Shown: piece by piece, positions 10,505 through 18,711 of the stretch
Layout of the letters: each line of letters begins with the position of its first letter
Numbering within the stretch: position 1 is the stretch's first letter
From: Zobellella taiwanensis
Lineage (GTDB): Bacteria > Pseudomonadota > Gammaproteobacteria > Enterobacterales > Aeromonadaceae
DNA: 64,000 nucleotides
Direction: 5' to 3'
NCBI RefSeq assembly: GCF_003012795.1
Contig: NZ_PXYH01000014.1
Location: 1-64,000 of the forward strand
The notes under the pieces: generated by a model
What the model was told of the DNA's origin: nothing
What the model saw: only the letters and a program-made list of their open reading frames with translations
Databases searched by the model: none
Made by a program: the position numbers and the translations under genes

Positions 10505-10539
10505 ATAAAAAAAGGAGCCAGGAGGCTCCTTTTTTTATG
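10505..10539. terminator. Bidirectional intrinsic terminator
   Basis: AAAAAAAGGAGCC / GGCTCCTTTTTTT hairpin lies between the convergent cytochrome genes, with a U-tract on both strands. Confidence 0.85.
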
Positions 10540-10550
10540 TTGGCCGGGCC

Positions 10551-11231
10551 TCAGGCCAGGTTGAACAGGGACCATACCGCGGCCACCGACAGGGTGGCCG
10601 CCAGCACGAAACGTGCCCAGGGAAAGGCTTCCCCGGCCTGATCCAGGGCGTCCGCCGCCCTTGTCTCGGGGACTTCCTTGTGGCCGGTGATCATGGCCTT
10701 GACCAGGCCCTCGCCGCGCAGCCGGTAAAGCGCTATGGCCAGCACATGCAGCCCCACCAGTACCAGCAGCCCCTGGTAGAACCAGCTTTTGTGCCAGCGG
10801 GTCATCTGTTCGGCGGTGCCGCCGGAGACCAGATCGTAAAGCGGTCCGGTGTAGAAGATGTCATCGGTGGCGAACAGGCCGGTGGCGCCCTGCAGCAGCA
10901 GGCTGCCCAGCAGCACCAGTACCATGACGCCGCCCAGCGGGTTGTGGCTGAGGTAAACCGGCTTGGACGGGCCGAGGGCGGCGCCCAGGTAGCCGGCGAT
11001 GCGGCCCGGGTGATAGAGAAAATGGCCAAAACGCGCGTAAGGGGTGCCGATGAATCCCCAGATCAGGCGGTACAGCAACAGGGAAAGCAGGATCTGGGCC
11101 AGTTGCATGTGCCGGTCGAGATCCTCGCCGGCGGAACGCCACAGCAGGAACAACAACACCGGCAGACTCCAGTGAAACAGCCGGATTGACCAGTCCCAGA
11201 CCTTGACCTGTGGGTGAGGGGAGGTGTTCAT
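10551..11231 (-). CDS. Cytochrome b561-like diheme membrane protein
   Basis: 226 residues with four core hydrophobic helices plus a C-terminal anchor, matching the cytochrome b/b6 (Ni/Fe-hydrogenase b-type, DUF4405-like) fold. Likely haem-ligand histidines are in RLFHWS (residue 20), RWHKSWF (about 148) and GLHVLAI (about 163). These proteins oxidise quinol and pass electrons to periplasmic cytochromes; the facing cytochrome c' gene is a frequent neighbour. Start at 11231 gives MNTSPHPQVKVWDWSIRLFHW. A small palindrome (11295-11308) lies in the upstream region. Confidence 0.8.
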   Translation of the reverse strand: MNTSPHPQVKVWDWSIRLFHWSLPVLLFLLWRSAGEDLDRHMQLAQILLSLLLYRLIWGFIGTPYARFGHFLYHPGRIAGYLGAALGPSKPVYLSHNPLGGVMVLVLLGSLLLQGATGLFATDDIFYTGPLYDLVSGGTAEQMTRWHKSWFYQGLLVLVGLHVLAIALYRLRGEGLVKAMITGHKEVPETRAADALDQAGEAFPWARFVLAATLSVAAVWSLFNLA

Positions 11232-11328
11232 AATGGGATCTCCTGTGACATCTGTTGCTGCAAAGTCAGAACAATCTGATTGTTATTGGTGGTTACTCCT
11301 AAAGGAGTACCCCAGAGTGCCAAAATAA

Positions 11329-11354
11329 AACATCCCGATAAAGATCGGGATGTT
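11329..11354 (-). terminator. Intrinsic terminator of the lipoprotein gene
   Basis: Stem AACATCCCGAT/ATCGGGATGTT with, on the minus strand, a following TTTATTTT tract. It lies just beyond the stop at 11378. Confidence 0.75.
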
Positions 11355-11377
11355 CGGGAAACGGCAAAAAGGCGGGA

Positions 11378-12049
11378 TTATTCGGGTGTGCGGGTGCGCA
11401 TTTCGGCCAGGGCCTGCTCCAGCCCCTGGCGATACTGGCTGCGGGTAAGGGCGTCGATTTCCTGCCACTTTTCCTGGGGGGCGAAGTTCACCTCGGTTTC
11501 GGTGAGCACGTCCCTGCCCTGCAGCGCGACCCAGCGGGGATCGTAGTTGCGGCTTTGCTGGCTGTCCCATTCGAGTACTTGTCCGACAATCGCCTGCAGG
11601 CGGTCCGGGTTGCTCAGGGAATAGGGGCCGATGCGCTGGCCGAAGCGCTGGTTGAGCTTGGTCACGGCGCCGTGGGTGGTTTCGTCGCCGGACTTGTTGG
11701 CGTCGCTGCGGGCCCTCAGCTGGGCGGCGTAGTACCAGAAGGTGGCCTGATCCTGGTAGTTGTTGTCGAACATGATGGCGGACATCAGGTAGAGCACCGG
11801 CGGGGCGAAGTCGTTGGGACTTTTCAGTATGTCGTTGATGGTGTCCGGCTTGCCGTCGGTAATGGCGTCCATCGCCTGCTGGGATCGGCGGATGTCGATG
11901 AGGGCAAATTCGCCCTTGGGCTCGATGGGGCCGGCCTGCTCGGCCGCGGGGGCCGGAGTAGTGCTGGCCTGCTCCGATGGGTCCTTGGCGGGCGGCTCGC
12001 TGGCGCAGGCTGCGAGCAGGGTGCATAGCAACAGGGGATAGAGTTTCAT
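11378..12049 (-). CDS. Uncharacterised lipoprotein
   Basis: 223 residues starting MKLYPLLLCTLLAACAS, a clear type-II signal with lipobox LAAC (lipid-modified cysteine at residue 15). An acidic, Pro/Ala-rich linker follows (about 18-45), then a helical domain of about 180 residues with no motif I recognise. The open frame runs on upstream for another 219 codons, but those lie across a divergent gene and carry no signal; the start with the lipobox is preferred. Position +2 after the cysteine is serine, then glutamate, which predicts outer-membrane sorting. Function unknown. Confidence 0.75.
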   Translation of the reverse strand: MKLYPLLLCTLLAACASEPPAKDPSEQASTTPAPAAEQAGPIEPKGEFALIDIRRSQQAMDAITDGKPDTINDILKSPNDFAPPVLYLMSAIMFDNNYQDQATFWYYAAQLRARSDANKSGDETTHGAVTKLNQRFGQRIGPYSLSNPDRLQAIVGQVLEWDSQQSRNYDPRWVALQGRDVLTETEVNFAPQEKWQEIDALTRSQYRQGLEQALAEMRTRTPE

Positions 12050-12138
12050 GACGGGCTCTCGTGCAATGGAATATTCTCCCCCAGCAAACCGGGAAACCGG
12101 GCCCAGGTCAAGGGCCGGCGGCCAAATCGCTCCCGGAT

Positions 12139-12441
12139 TCAGCCCGGCTGCGGCTGATTTTGCCAGAACAGGCGAATGTCCTGGCGGTAGGAGGCGGGGA
12201 TGCTGCGTGAGCAGCTCAGCTCCACCTGGCCGCCGCGCCGGATGCCGCGGATGGTCCCTTTGAGGGTGCGAGCGTCCCGCACCAGCTGCTGGCAATGGCT
12301 CAGCAGCGCCTGGGGCGGCCGTCCGCGCTTGACATTGAGATGAATGCCTTCGATGGTGATGCAAAAACTTTCCTGCCGCCGGCGCAGCACATACAGCAGG
12401 CCGAACAGTGCGGCCGAGGTGACAACCAGAATGCCAAACAT
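12139..12441 (-). CDS. DUF3634 family small membrane-anchored protein
   Basis: 100 residues: one N-terminal transmembrane helix (about 2-20) followed by LRRRQESFCITIEGIHL and a basic soluble domain. This architecture matches the DUF3634 proteins found in Aeromonas, Vibrio and Shewanella. AGGGAAG precedes the ATG at 12441. Divergent from the EEP gene. No function is known. Confidence 0.7.
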   Translation of the reverse strand: MFGILVVTSAALFGLLYVLRRRQESFCITIEGIHLNVKRGRPPQALLSHCQQLVRDARTLKGTIRGIRRGGQVELSCSRSIPASYRQDIRLFWQNQPQPG

Positions 12442-12545
12442 TGTTTTCTTCCCTGAAAAGCAGCGTTACACAGCAGAGTCGGATGAGAGGGTCCCTAGAT
12501 TCAGGGGCAAATGATGACAGTTTGAGCGGTAAAGGCAAGCAACCC

Positions 12546-13667
12546 ATGAACCCCATTACGAAAATTCGTGTCGCCAGCTTCAACGTGGCGCTGGATCGTC
12601 GCCATCCGGGCCAGCTGGCCAATGAAATCGCCGGGCCGGGCAGCCGCCAGTTGCGCCATCTGGCGGCCATTATCCGGCAGATCCGCCCCGATATCCTGTT
12701 GCTCAACGAGTTCGATCATGACGGCGAAGGGAACGAGCCCGGGCATTTGCACCGTTTTTGCCGTGATTACCTGGCAGCGGGCGCGGACGGCATCGATTAT
12801 CCCCACGCCTGCCTGGTGCCCACCAATACCGGACTGCTGGCGCCCCTGTCCCTGCACGGCGGTGGCGAGCCCGCCCTGCCCGGAGACGGCCTGGGGTTTG
12901 GCGCCTTCCATGGCCAGTACGGTTTTGCCCTGTTGTCCCGCTATCCGCTGTGCCAGGAGCAGGCGCGCAGCTTCCGCCGCTTTTTATGGCGGGACATGCC
13001 CGGCGCCCGGCTGCCGCGCGACGCAAGCGGGCCCTATTATGCGCCGGCGGCGCTCGCCGTCTTGCCGTTGTCGTCCAAGAACCACCTGGACATGCCGGTC
13101 GAGTTGCCCGGCGGACGGCGGTTGCACCTGCTGGCCAGCCATCCGGTGCCGCCCATCGACGAAGGGCCCGAACGGCGCAACAGTTGCCGCAACCATGATG
13201 AGCTGCGGTTGTGGCATGACTATATCTGTCCCGGCCGGGGAGACTATCTGGTGGATGATGCCGGCGGGCGCGGCGGCCTGGCCAACGGTGCCGACTTTGT
13301 GATACTGGGCGATCTGAACGCCGATCCCCGGGATGGGAGCGGTTTTCGGGAGGCCATCCGGCATCTGCTGGCCTCTCCGGCGCTCAACCGGGAAGTGGCC
13401 CTGGGGCGCTTGCGGCCCGGTTCCGAAGGGGCCCTGGCCTTGCGACCGCCGGTGAAGCGGCGGGGGCCGCCCCGCTACTGGACCCACAGCCAGGGCCTCA
13501 GGCTGGATTATGTGCTGCCCGGGGCCGGATTGAAGGCCCTGGCCAGCGGGGTCTGCTGGCTGGCGCCGGAGCAGGATCCGCAGGGCTGGTTCTGGGACCG
13601 GCGCGGTCGGCCCGATCGCACCGCCAGCTCCGATCACCGGCTGGTTTGGGTCGATATTGCGGTGTGA
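12546..13667 (+). CDS. Endonuclease/exonuclease/phosphatase (EEP) family protein
   Basis: 373 residues, no signal peptide. EEP metal-site motifs in order: ASFNVAL near residue 10, LNEFDHDG near 55, HP within LLASHPVPP near 200, GDLNADP near 255 and SSDHRLVWVDI at the C-terminus. These motifs mark a divalent-metal phosphodiesterase; the substrate (DNA, RNA, lipid head group or other) cannot be told. The start at 12546 puts the first catalytic strand at the usual distance; the longer frame upstream has no homology. A second, shorter EEP gene lies at 62688. Confidence 0.8.
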   Translation: MNPITKIRVASFNVALDRRHPGQLANEIAGPGSRQLRHLAAIIRQIRPDILLLNEFDHDGEGNEPGHLHRFCRDYLAAGADGIDYPHACLVPTNTGLLAPLSLHGGGEPALPGDGLGFGAFHGQYGFALLSRYPLCQEQARSFRRFLWRDMPGARLPRDASGPYYAPAALAVLPLSSKNHLDMPVELPGGRRLHLLASHPVPPIDEGPERRNSCRNHDELRLWHDYICPGRGDYLVDDAGGRGGLANGADFVILGDLNADPRDGSGFREAIRHLLASPALNREVALGRLRPGSEGALALRPPVKRRGPPRYWTHSQGLRLDYVLPGAGLKALASGVCWLAPEQDPQGWFWDRRGRPDRTASSDHRLVWVDIAV

Positions 13668-13846
13668 GAAGGCTCACGCTTTGACGCCGGTGCCGGCCAA
13701 TAACGGGAGCGATATCAAACATTGGCGAATCAATGCTGGGATTTGGCGATTATTGGAGATTAAATAGCGCTCGAGACCCTAGATTGCTTTCGAAGTTCAG
13801 TTATCCAGGTTGGTGACCCGGATAATTCGCTGATATTCTTCATTGC

Positions 13847-13876
13847 GGGCAAGCCTGACCGGCTTGCCCTTTTTTT
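13847..13876 (+). terminator. Strong intrinsic terminator
   Basis: A 9-bp perfect stem GGGCAAGCC/GGCTTGCCC is followed by seven T on the plus strand only. It lies 180 bp past the EEP stop and directly beyond the stop of the minus-strand ftsZ-like gene. It may end the EEP message or a small RNA starting in the gap. Confidence 0.75.
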
Positions 13877-13880
13877 GTGC

Positions 13881-14972
13881 CTACTGCTGGCGCTGGCGCA
13901 AGAAGGCGGGAATATCGAGGCCGTCTTTAAGGCCAGTGTCCTGCTCGGCACGGGCCGGATGGATGCCGGCTTCCGGGTTGCTGCCGGCGACCAGGGTCTC
14001 CCTGGGCGGCTGGATGCCGGTGGCGATCATGGTGACCTGGATGCTGTCGGTCAGGTTGGGATCCAGGCTGATGCCGGATACCACTGTGGCCTCTTCCCCC
14101 ACGCAATCCGCCACCCGGTCGCCGATTTTCTGGAAATCGTCCAGGCCAATGTCCATCGAGGCCACCACGTTGAGCAGCACGCCCCGGGCCCGCTCCAGCT
14201 CCACCTTTTCCAGCAGCGGGTTGTTCAGGGCCTGGAGGGTGGCGTCCTCAACCTTGTTTTCGCCGTGGCCAAGGCCGATGCCCATCACCGCCTTGCCCTG
14301 CTGGCGCATGATGGTGCGCACATCGGCGAAGTCGATGTTGATAAGGCCGGTCTGGCCGATGATGTCCGCCAGCCCCTTGACCGCGTTCTGGATGACCTTG
14401 CTGCTTTCGCTAAAGGCGGCCAGCAGCGGGGTGCGCGCACCCAGTACCCGCAGCAGGTAATCGTTGGGCAGCACCAGCAGGGCATCGGTCTGCTCGGCCA
14501 GTGCTTCCAGCCCCCGCTCGGCGGCCAGTGCCCGTTTTTTGCCCTCGAAACCGAAGGGGCGGGTGACGATGGCGACGGTCATGATGCCCAGCTCGCGGGC
14601 CACCTGGGCGACCACGGGGGCGGCGCCGGTGCCGGTGCCGCCGCCCATGCCGGCGGTGATAAAGCACAGGTCCGCTCCGCTCAACTGGGCCCGGATCTCG
14701 GACAGGCTTTCCTCGGCGGCACGCCGGCCCACTTCCGCCTCGGCGCCCGCCCCCAGGCCACGGGTGAGGATTTTGCCCAGTTGCAGGGTCCCGACCCGGC
14801 TCTGCTGCAGGGCCTTGGCGTCGGTGTTCATCGCCACTATGTCCACATGCAGCGGCAGGCTGCTGTCGGCCAGCAGGTTGACGGTGTTGCCGCCGCAGCC
14901 GCCAACGCCCACCACGCTGATATGAATGGCGTCGCAATCGGGTTCGGCGGGTTCAAAAAGGATATCGCTCAT
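13881..14972 (-). CDS. FtsZ paralogue (tubulin-like GTPase) outside the dcw cluster
   Basis: 363 residues, about 20 shorter than typical enterobacterial FtsZ. Core FtsZ features are intact: GVGGCGGN near 22-29, tubulin signature GGGTGTG at 110-116, FEGKKR at 142-147, and the T7 catalytic loop with N212, D214 and D217. The C-terminal tail DIPAFLRQR matches the FtsA/ZipA-binding peptide. The linker before the tail is short. No ftsA/ftsQ or lpxC lies nearby; its neighbour is a WYL regulator. It should polymerise and hydrolyse GTP, but whether it acts in septation or a specialised process is unknown. GGAG precedes the ATG; an intrinsic terminator sits only about 20 bases upstream. Confidence 0.88.
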   Translation of the reverse strand: MSDILFEPAEPDCDAIHISVVGVGGCGGNTVNLLADSSLPLHVDIVAMNTDAKALQQSRVGTLQLGKILTRGLGAGAEAEVGRRAAEESLSEIRAQLSGADLCFITAGMGGGTGTGAAPVVAQVARELGIMTVAIVTRPFGFEGKKRALAAERGLEALAEQTDALLVLPNDYLLRVLGARTPLLAAFSESSKVIQNAVKGLADIIGQTGLINIDFADVRTIMRQQGKAVMGIGLGHGENKVEDATLQALNNPLLEKVELERARGVLLNVVASMDIGLDDFQKIGDRVADCVGEEATVVSGISLDPNLTDSIQVTMIATGIQPPRETLVAGSNPEAGIHPARAEQDTGLKDGLDIPAFLRQRQQ

Positions 14973-14988
14973 CCTGTACTCCGTGGCA

Positions 14989-15016
14989 AAACAAAAGGGC
15001 TGAACCAGTCAGCCCC
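14989..15016 (-). terminator. Intrinsic terminator between the WYL gene and ftsZ paralogue (possible attenuator)
   Basis: On the minus strand, GGGCTGA/TCAGCCC (perfect 7-bp stem, 5-base loop) is followed by TTTTGTTTT. The U-tract ends about 17 bases before the ftsZ-like start codon. Nothing between leaves room for a separate promoter, so expression of the downstream gene would rely on read-through or on a promoter inside the WYL gene. Confidence 0.7.
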
Positions 15017-15041
15017 CGGGGTCAGTTTGTTTATCTTCTGG

Positions 15042-16001
15042 TCAGCGGTTTTTCAGGGATTCCGGCGCCAGTATTTCTACTTTTCCCGCCATGTCGGTCA
15101 GCCAGCGACGAAATTCCGGCGAATCCTTCACTTCGGTTTCCACCATCATGCTCTGCTTGTCGTAGCGGGTCAATCTGGGGTTGTGGCCGGGAATGGTTTC
15201 TTCCAGCAAGGCGCGGCCCGGATTGGTGATGCGGCCGACGAAATGGATGGTTTCCGCCTCTTCCTGGTAGCCTTTTTCACGGATCAGCTTGTTGACGCTG
15301 AACTCCCGCGGCTGGGTGACCGGACGGCTGGTCAGCTCCACTTCCTTGATATGCTCGAAGGGGATGCCGTAGATCTTGGGATCCATGTCCGATACGGTGC
15401 ACAGCAGCATGGGACCATCCTTGCGGGTGACGATGCCGAGCGGGTTGACCTGCTCGTAACGCAGCCAGACGGTGCGGCCCTTGATCACCCGCTTGATCTC
15501 GGCGCTGAACTTGCGGCCGCGCCAGAGCGCATCGCGGATGGTGGTGGCCCGGCGCATTTCCGGGCTGCCCGGGAACGGCTTGGGCAATTGCACCACGTTC
15601 TCCATCCAGCGGCTGGCCAGTTCGCTCTGGCTGTCGTTGATCACCTGGGTGGCCTTGTCGATGATGGGGTTGAGCTCCGCCAGCACGCTGGCAGGCAGCA
15701 GGTCGGCGGCCTGGTCGTTCCAGGTTTTCAGCGCCATGGCCAGGCCGAGCGGCATAAAGTTGGCGAAATCGTTCAAACCATTGCGTTCGAAGCACCAGCC
15801 ATGGGGCTTGCTGCGATCGTCGGAGGTGAGATCGAACAGGCCCATGCCGGACATTTCTTCCAGATCCCGCTGCACGGTCCGCAGGCTGACCTGAATACCT
15901 TCTTCTTCCAGTTTTTCTTGCAGCTGGCGAGCGGTCAGCTTGTACGGACGATAAGGAACACAGCGCGCCAGGGTCAATTGTCTCAGCAGTTTCTTACTCA
16001 T
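15042..16001 (-). CDS. WYL-domain transcriptional regulator
   Basis: 319 residues. A DeoR-like winged helix occupies the first ~70 residues (recognition helix around VSLRTVQRDLEEMSGMG). A WYL-type ligand domain (about 140-215) follows, then a C-terminal WCX-like extension (about 220-319). Such proteins sense nucleotides or nucleic-acid fragments and often control DNA-damage or defence genes; the ligand here is unknown. It precedes the FtsZ paralogue by 69 bases on the same strand, separated by a terminator hairpin. The upstream region has two tandem 11-bp near-repeats that may be its operator. Confidence 0.82.
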   Translation of the reverse strand: MSKKLLRQLTLARCVPYRPYKLTARQLQEKLEEEGIQVSLRTVQRDLEEMSGMGLFDLTSDDRSKPHGWCFERNGLNDFANFMPLGLAMALKTWNDQAADLLPASVLAELNPIIDKATQVINDSQSELASRWMENVVQLPKPFPGSPEMRRATTIRDALWRGRKFSAEIKRVIKGRTVWLRYEQVNPLGIVTRKDGPMLLCTVSDMDPKIYGIPFEHIKEVELTSRPVTQPREFSVNKLIREKGYQEEAETIHFVGRITNPGRALLEETIPGHNPRLTRYDKQSMMVETEVKDSPEFRRWLTDMAGKVEILAPESLKNR

Positions 16002-16045
16002 GGTTTTGCCCTCTTGCTTGGGATGATTTTATCCTAGGCAGAAGG

Positions 16046-16068
16046 TGTGACAACTTCTGTCGCAACTT
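16046..16068. promoter_or_regulatory. Tandem half-sites upstream of the WYL gene
   Basis: TGTGACAACTT (16046-16056) and TGTCGCAACTT (16058-16068) are direct repeats with a 12-bp period, about 45-67 bases upstream of the WYL start. They are placed to act as an autoregulatory site, but no binding evidence exists. Confidence 0.35.
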
Positions 16069-16200
16069 TTTCGGGAGCGAGTGTCGCTATTTTTCTACAA
16101 ACTCGTTCTGACGGTCTGATCCTGACGCTGGCCAGGGTTGTCTTTTTTCGGGAGGTGTGACTATAAGTAATTGAAATAAAACTATCTTGTCCGGAGTCGC

Positions 16201-17733
16201 ATGAAGATTCTAGCGTCCCTGCTGGTGCTGTGCGCCAGCCTGGCCTGGGCCCAGCCCGTGCCGCCGATCCCCTTTGAAAACGGAAAATTTCTGACCCTGC
16301 CCGCCAGTCGCGACATCAGCCGCTACCTAGCCGGGCTGGATAGCCTGTCGCCCAGGGCCCGGCTGGTGTCGCTTGGTACCTCGGCCGGGGGGCGGCCGAT
16401 AGAGGCGCTGCTGATGTCCGAGTCGCCCGCCTTCCTGCGGGATCAGGCCGCCGAGGAGGACAAGCCGACGGTGATGCTCCTTGGCTCCCAGCATGGCAAC
16501 GAGCCCTCCAGCGCCGAAGCCATCCAGCAGCTGGCACGGGAGCTGGTGGCAGGCCAGCACCCGGCGCTGCTGGACCGGCTCAACCTGGTGCTGGTGGCCA
16601 TGGCCAACCCGGACGGGCGGGATCTCTCGACACGCCATAACGCCAACAACGACAACACCAATATCGACTATGTGGCGCTCAATGCCGGGGAGACCCGGCT
16701 GCTGGTGGACGCCCTGCATCGCTTCGATCCGGACGTGGTGTACGATGCCCACGAGTCCGGCATCTGGAAGCGGGTGCTCACCCGGGAGCAGGGCTGGATG
16801 ACCGATGTGGAGGCCCAGTTCGACATGGGCAACAACCCCAATATCGACGGGCCCCTGCGCGACTATACCGAGCAGCGGCTGTTGCCTGCCCTGATCGAGC
16901 GGGTGTCCGACGCGGGCCTGGCGGCGGTGCGCTACCGGGGCGAGATCACCGACATCAACCAGTCGGTGGCCCGGGGCGGCCTGGGCATCACCAACCTGCG
17001 CAACTATGCGGCCATGCAGGGGCGCGTTTCCATCCTGGTGGAAAACCGGCTGGACAATAAGGACGGCCGCTACCCCACGCCGCGCAACATCGCCGAGCGG
17101 GTGCGCAAGCAGCACCTGAGCATCCTGACCATGCTGGAGCTGGTGGCGGACGAGAGTGAACAGCTGGTGAGCCTGTCGCGCCGGGCCCGCCAGCAGTGGC
17201 AGTCCGGCACCGGGGACGGTCGCACCCTGTGGATGGGGGTGAGCTTCGAGGAGAACCGGGACGAGCCTGAGGTGAGCCTGCCCCTGGTGCGTTTTGCCGA
17301 CGGCCACCGGCAACTGCACCGCTTTGCCAATCACGACGCCATCGTCACCCGGACGCCGATCCGGCTGGCCGACGCCTACGCGGTGACTCGGGAGCGGGAA
17401 CGCATGGCGGACTGGCTGGCGCGGCACCATATTGCCTTTGAAACGGTGCGGGAGCCGCGGGAGCTGGAGGCGCAAAGCCTGGTTGTCGAGCAATTGTTGC
17501 CCCAGCCCAAGGCCCGACCGGGGGTACGGGAGAAGGTTCGGGCCGAGGTGAGGGTTGAGGCGCGCCAGGTCACCCTGGGGGCGGGGGATCTGCTGGTGCC
17601 CATGGATCAGCCGCTGGCGCCCCTGGCCGCGCTGATGCTGGATCCGCGTTCCGCCAACGCGCTGTATCAGGAGCCCGGCTGGCAATGGCTACGGCCGGGC
17701 GAGTTTCCGGTGTTCCCGGTGCGCTTGCCCTGA
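16201..17733 (+). CDS. Secreted M14-family zinc carboxypeptidase-like protein
   Basis: 510 residues with a signal peptide (MKILASLLVLCASLAWA, cut near residue 17). The M14 zinc ligands are visible: HGNE in LLGSQHGNEPSS near residues 97-105, and the third histidine in YDAHESG near 184. The catalytic glutamate is in ILVENRLDN near 285. The C-terminal ~180 residues resemble the accessory domain of bacterial M14 proteins. The substrate is presumably peptide, in the periplasm or outside. A clear ribosome site (CCGGAG) precedes the ATG at 16201. Confidence 0.85.
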   Translation: MKILASLLVLCASLAWAQPVPPIPFENGKFLTLPASRDISRYLAGLDSLSPRARLVSLGTSAGGRPIEALLMSESPAFLRDQAAEEDKPTVMLLGSQHGNEPSSAEAIQQLARELVAGQHPALLDRLNLVLVAMANPDGRDLSTRHNANNDNTNIDYVALNAGETRLLVDALHRFDPDVVYDAHESGIWKRVLTREQGWMTDVEAQFDMGNNPNIDGPLRDYTEQRLLPALIERVSDAGLAAVRYRGEITDINQSVARGGLGITNLRNYAAMQGRVSILVENRLDNKDGRYPTPRNIAERVRKQHLSILTMLELVADESEQLVSLSRRARQQWQSGTGDGRTLWMGVSFEENRDEPEVSLPLVRFADGHRQLHRFANHDAIVTRTPIRLADAYAVTRERERMADWLARHHIAFETVREPRELEAQSLVVEQLLPQPKARPGVREKVRAEVRVEARQVTLGAGDLLVPMDQPLAPLAALMLDPRSANALYQEPGWQWLRPGEFPVFPVRLP

Positions 17734-17739
17734 GCCGGC

Positions 17740-18129
17740 TTAGAGCGCCAGCCAGGACAGGGGGGACTTGCTGACGGCGGCGCCGTAGATGTAGGCGAAA
17801 ATGGCGATGGATGCCAGGGCGGCGGCCAGGCGCTGGCCCTGGGTCTTGCCGCGCTTGATGGCGATGGTGCCGACCACGATATAAAGCACCAGGCCGATGA
17901 CCTTGGCGGTGAGCCAGGGGCTGTTGTCGAACGGAATTTGCCGGATCTGCACTGCCAGCCAGATACCGCACAGCAGCAACAGAGTGTCGTTGACATGGGG
18001 CACTATCTTCAGCACCTTGTTGTTGATGCGGGCGGGCGAAGGAACGGCCAGCCAGGCACGCAGCATGAACAGGGTGACGCTGATCAGGGCGAACATCATG
18101 TGGGCGTGTTTGACGGCGAGATAGGACAT
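17740..18129 (-). CDS. SirB2-family integral membrane protein
   Basis: 129 residues with four hydrophobic helices. The N-terminal YLAVKHAHMMFALIS and the PHVNDTLLL stretch match the SirB2/YchQ family, often encoded beside sirB1 but here alone. Function unproven. GGAGT lies before the ATG at 18129. Convergent with the carboxypeptidase gene (6 bp apart). Confidence 0.8.
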   Translation of the reverse strand: MSYLAVKHAHMMFALISVTLFMLRAWLAVPSPARINNKVLKIVPHVNDTLLLLCGIWLAVQIRQIPFDNSPWLTAKVIGLVLYIVVGTIAIKRGKTQGQRLAAALASIAIFAYIYGAAVSKSPLSWLAL

Positions 18130-18285
18130 AGGGACTCCTGCAAAGACAATGGGTTAAGCGCGAATGTCGGCTAGCATAGCGCGTTGCCGCGGCGCTGAAT
18201 ACTGAGGAAGATCAAAGCGGCCTCGGCCGACCGCATGCTAGTCTGGCTGCCGCGTCCGGATTTGTAACAGTGAAAGGTGAACAAG

Positions 18286-18711
18286 ATGAACAAATGGTAC
18301 TTCGGCCTGGCCGGCGCCCTGCTGGCCGGTCCCCTGCTTGCGGCGCCGATGACGGTGTACAAATCCGAGTCCTGCGGCTGCTGCCAGGACTGGATTGAGC
18401 ACATGCAGGCTTCCGGTTTTGAGGTCACGGCGGTGAATACGGAAAACATGGGGGCCATCAAGGCCAGGGCTGGGCTCAAGCCGGGCCTTGCATCCTGCCA
18501 TACTGCCCATATCGACGGCTATGTGATCGAAGGCCATGTGCCGGCGGCGGACGTAAAGCGGCTGCTGGAGCAGAAACCGGAGGTACAAGGCCTGACCATC
18601 CCCGGCATGCCGGCCAGTGCGCCCGGCATGGATATTTCGGGTACGCCCTATGAGGTCCTGAGCTTCGATAAAGAAGGCAACACCGCCGTCTTCAGTCGCT
18701 ATCCAGGATAA
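18286..18711 (+). CDS. DUF411 periplasmic metal-binding protein
   Basis: 141 residues with a signal peptide (MNKWYFGLAGALLAGPLLA). The DUF411 cysteine motif SCGCC is at about residues 27-31, a further cysteine follows near 70 (LASCHTAHIDGYVIEGHVPA), and the conserved GLTIPGMPASAPGMD tail is present. Family members are associated with copper or other metal resistance. The ATG at 18286 has AAGGTG correctly spaced; the GTG nine bases upstream is part of that site and is rejected. The last 20 bases overlap the convergent DUF2500 gene. Confidence 0.82.
   Translation: MNKWYFGLAGALLAGPLLAAPMTVYKSESCGCCQDWIEHMQASGFEVTAVNTENMGAIKARAGLKPGLASCHTAHIDGYVIEGHVPAADVKRLLEQKPEVQGLTIPGMPASAPGMDISGTPYEVLSFDKEGNTAVFSRYPG

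Noticed and set aside
11295-11308. TACTCCTAAAGGAGTA-type palindrome upstream of cytochrome b
   Set aside because: Short, single occurrence, no matching regulator in the window; not enough to call an operator.
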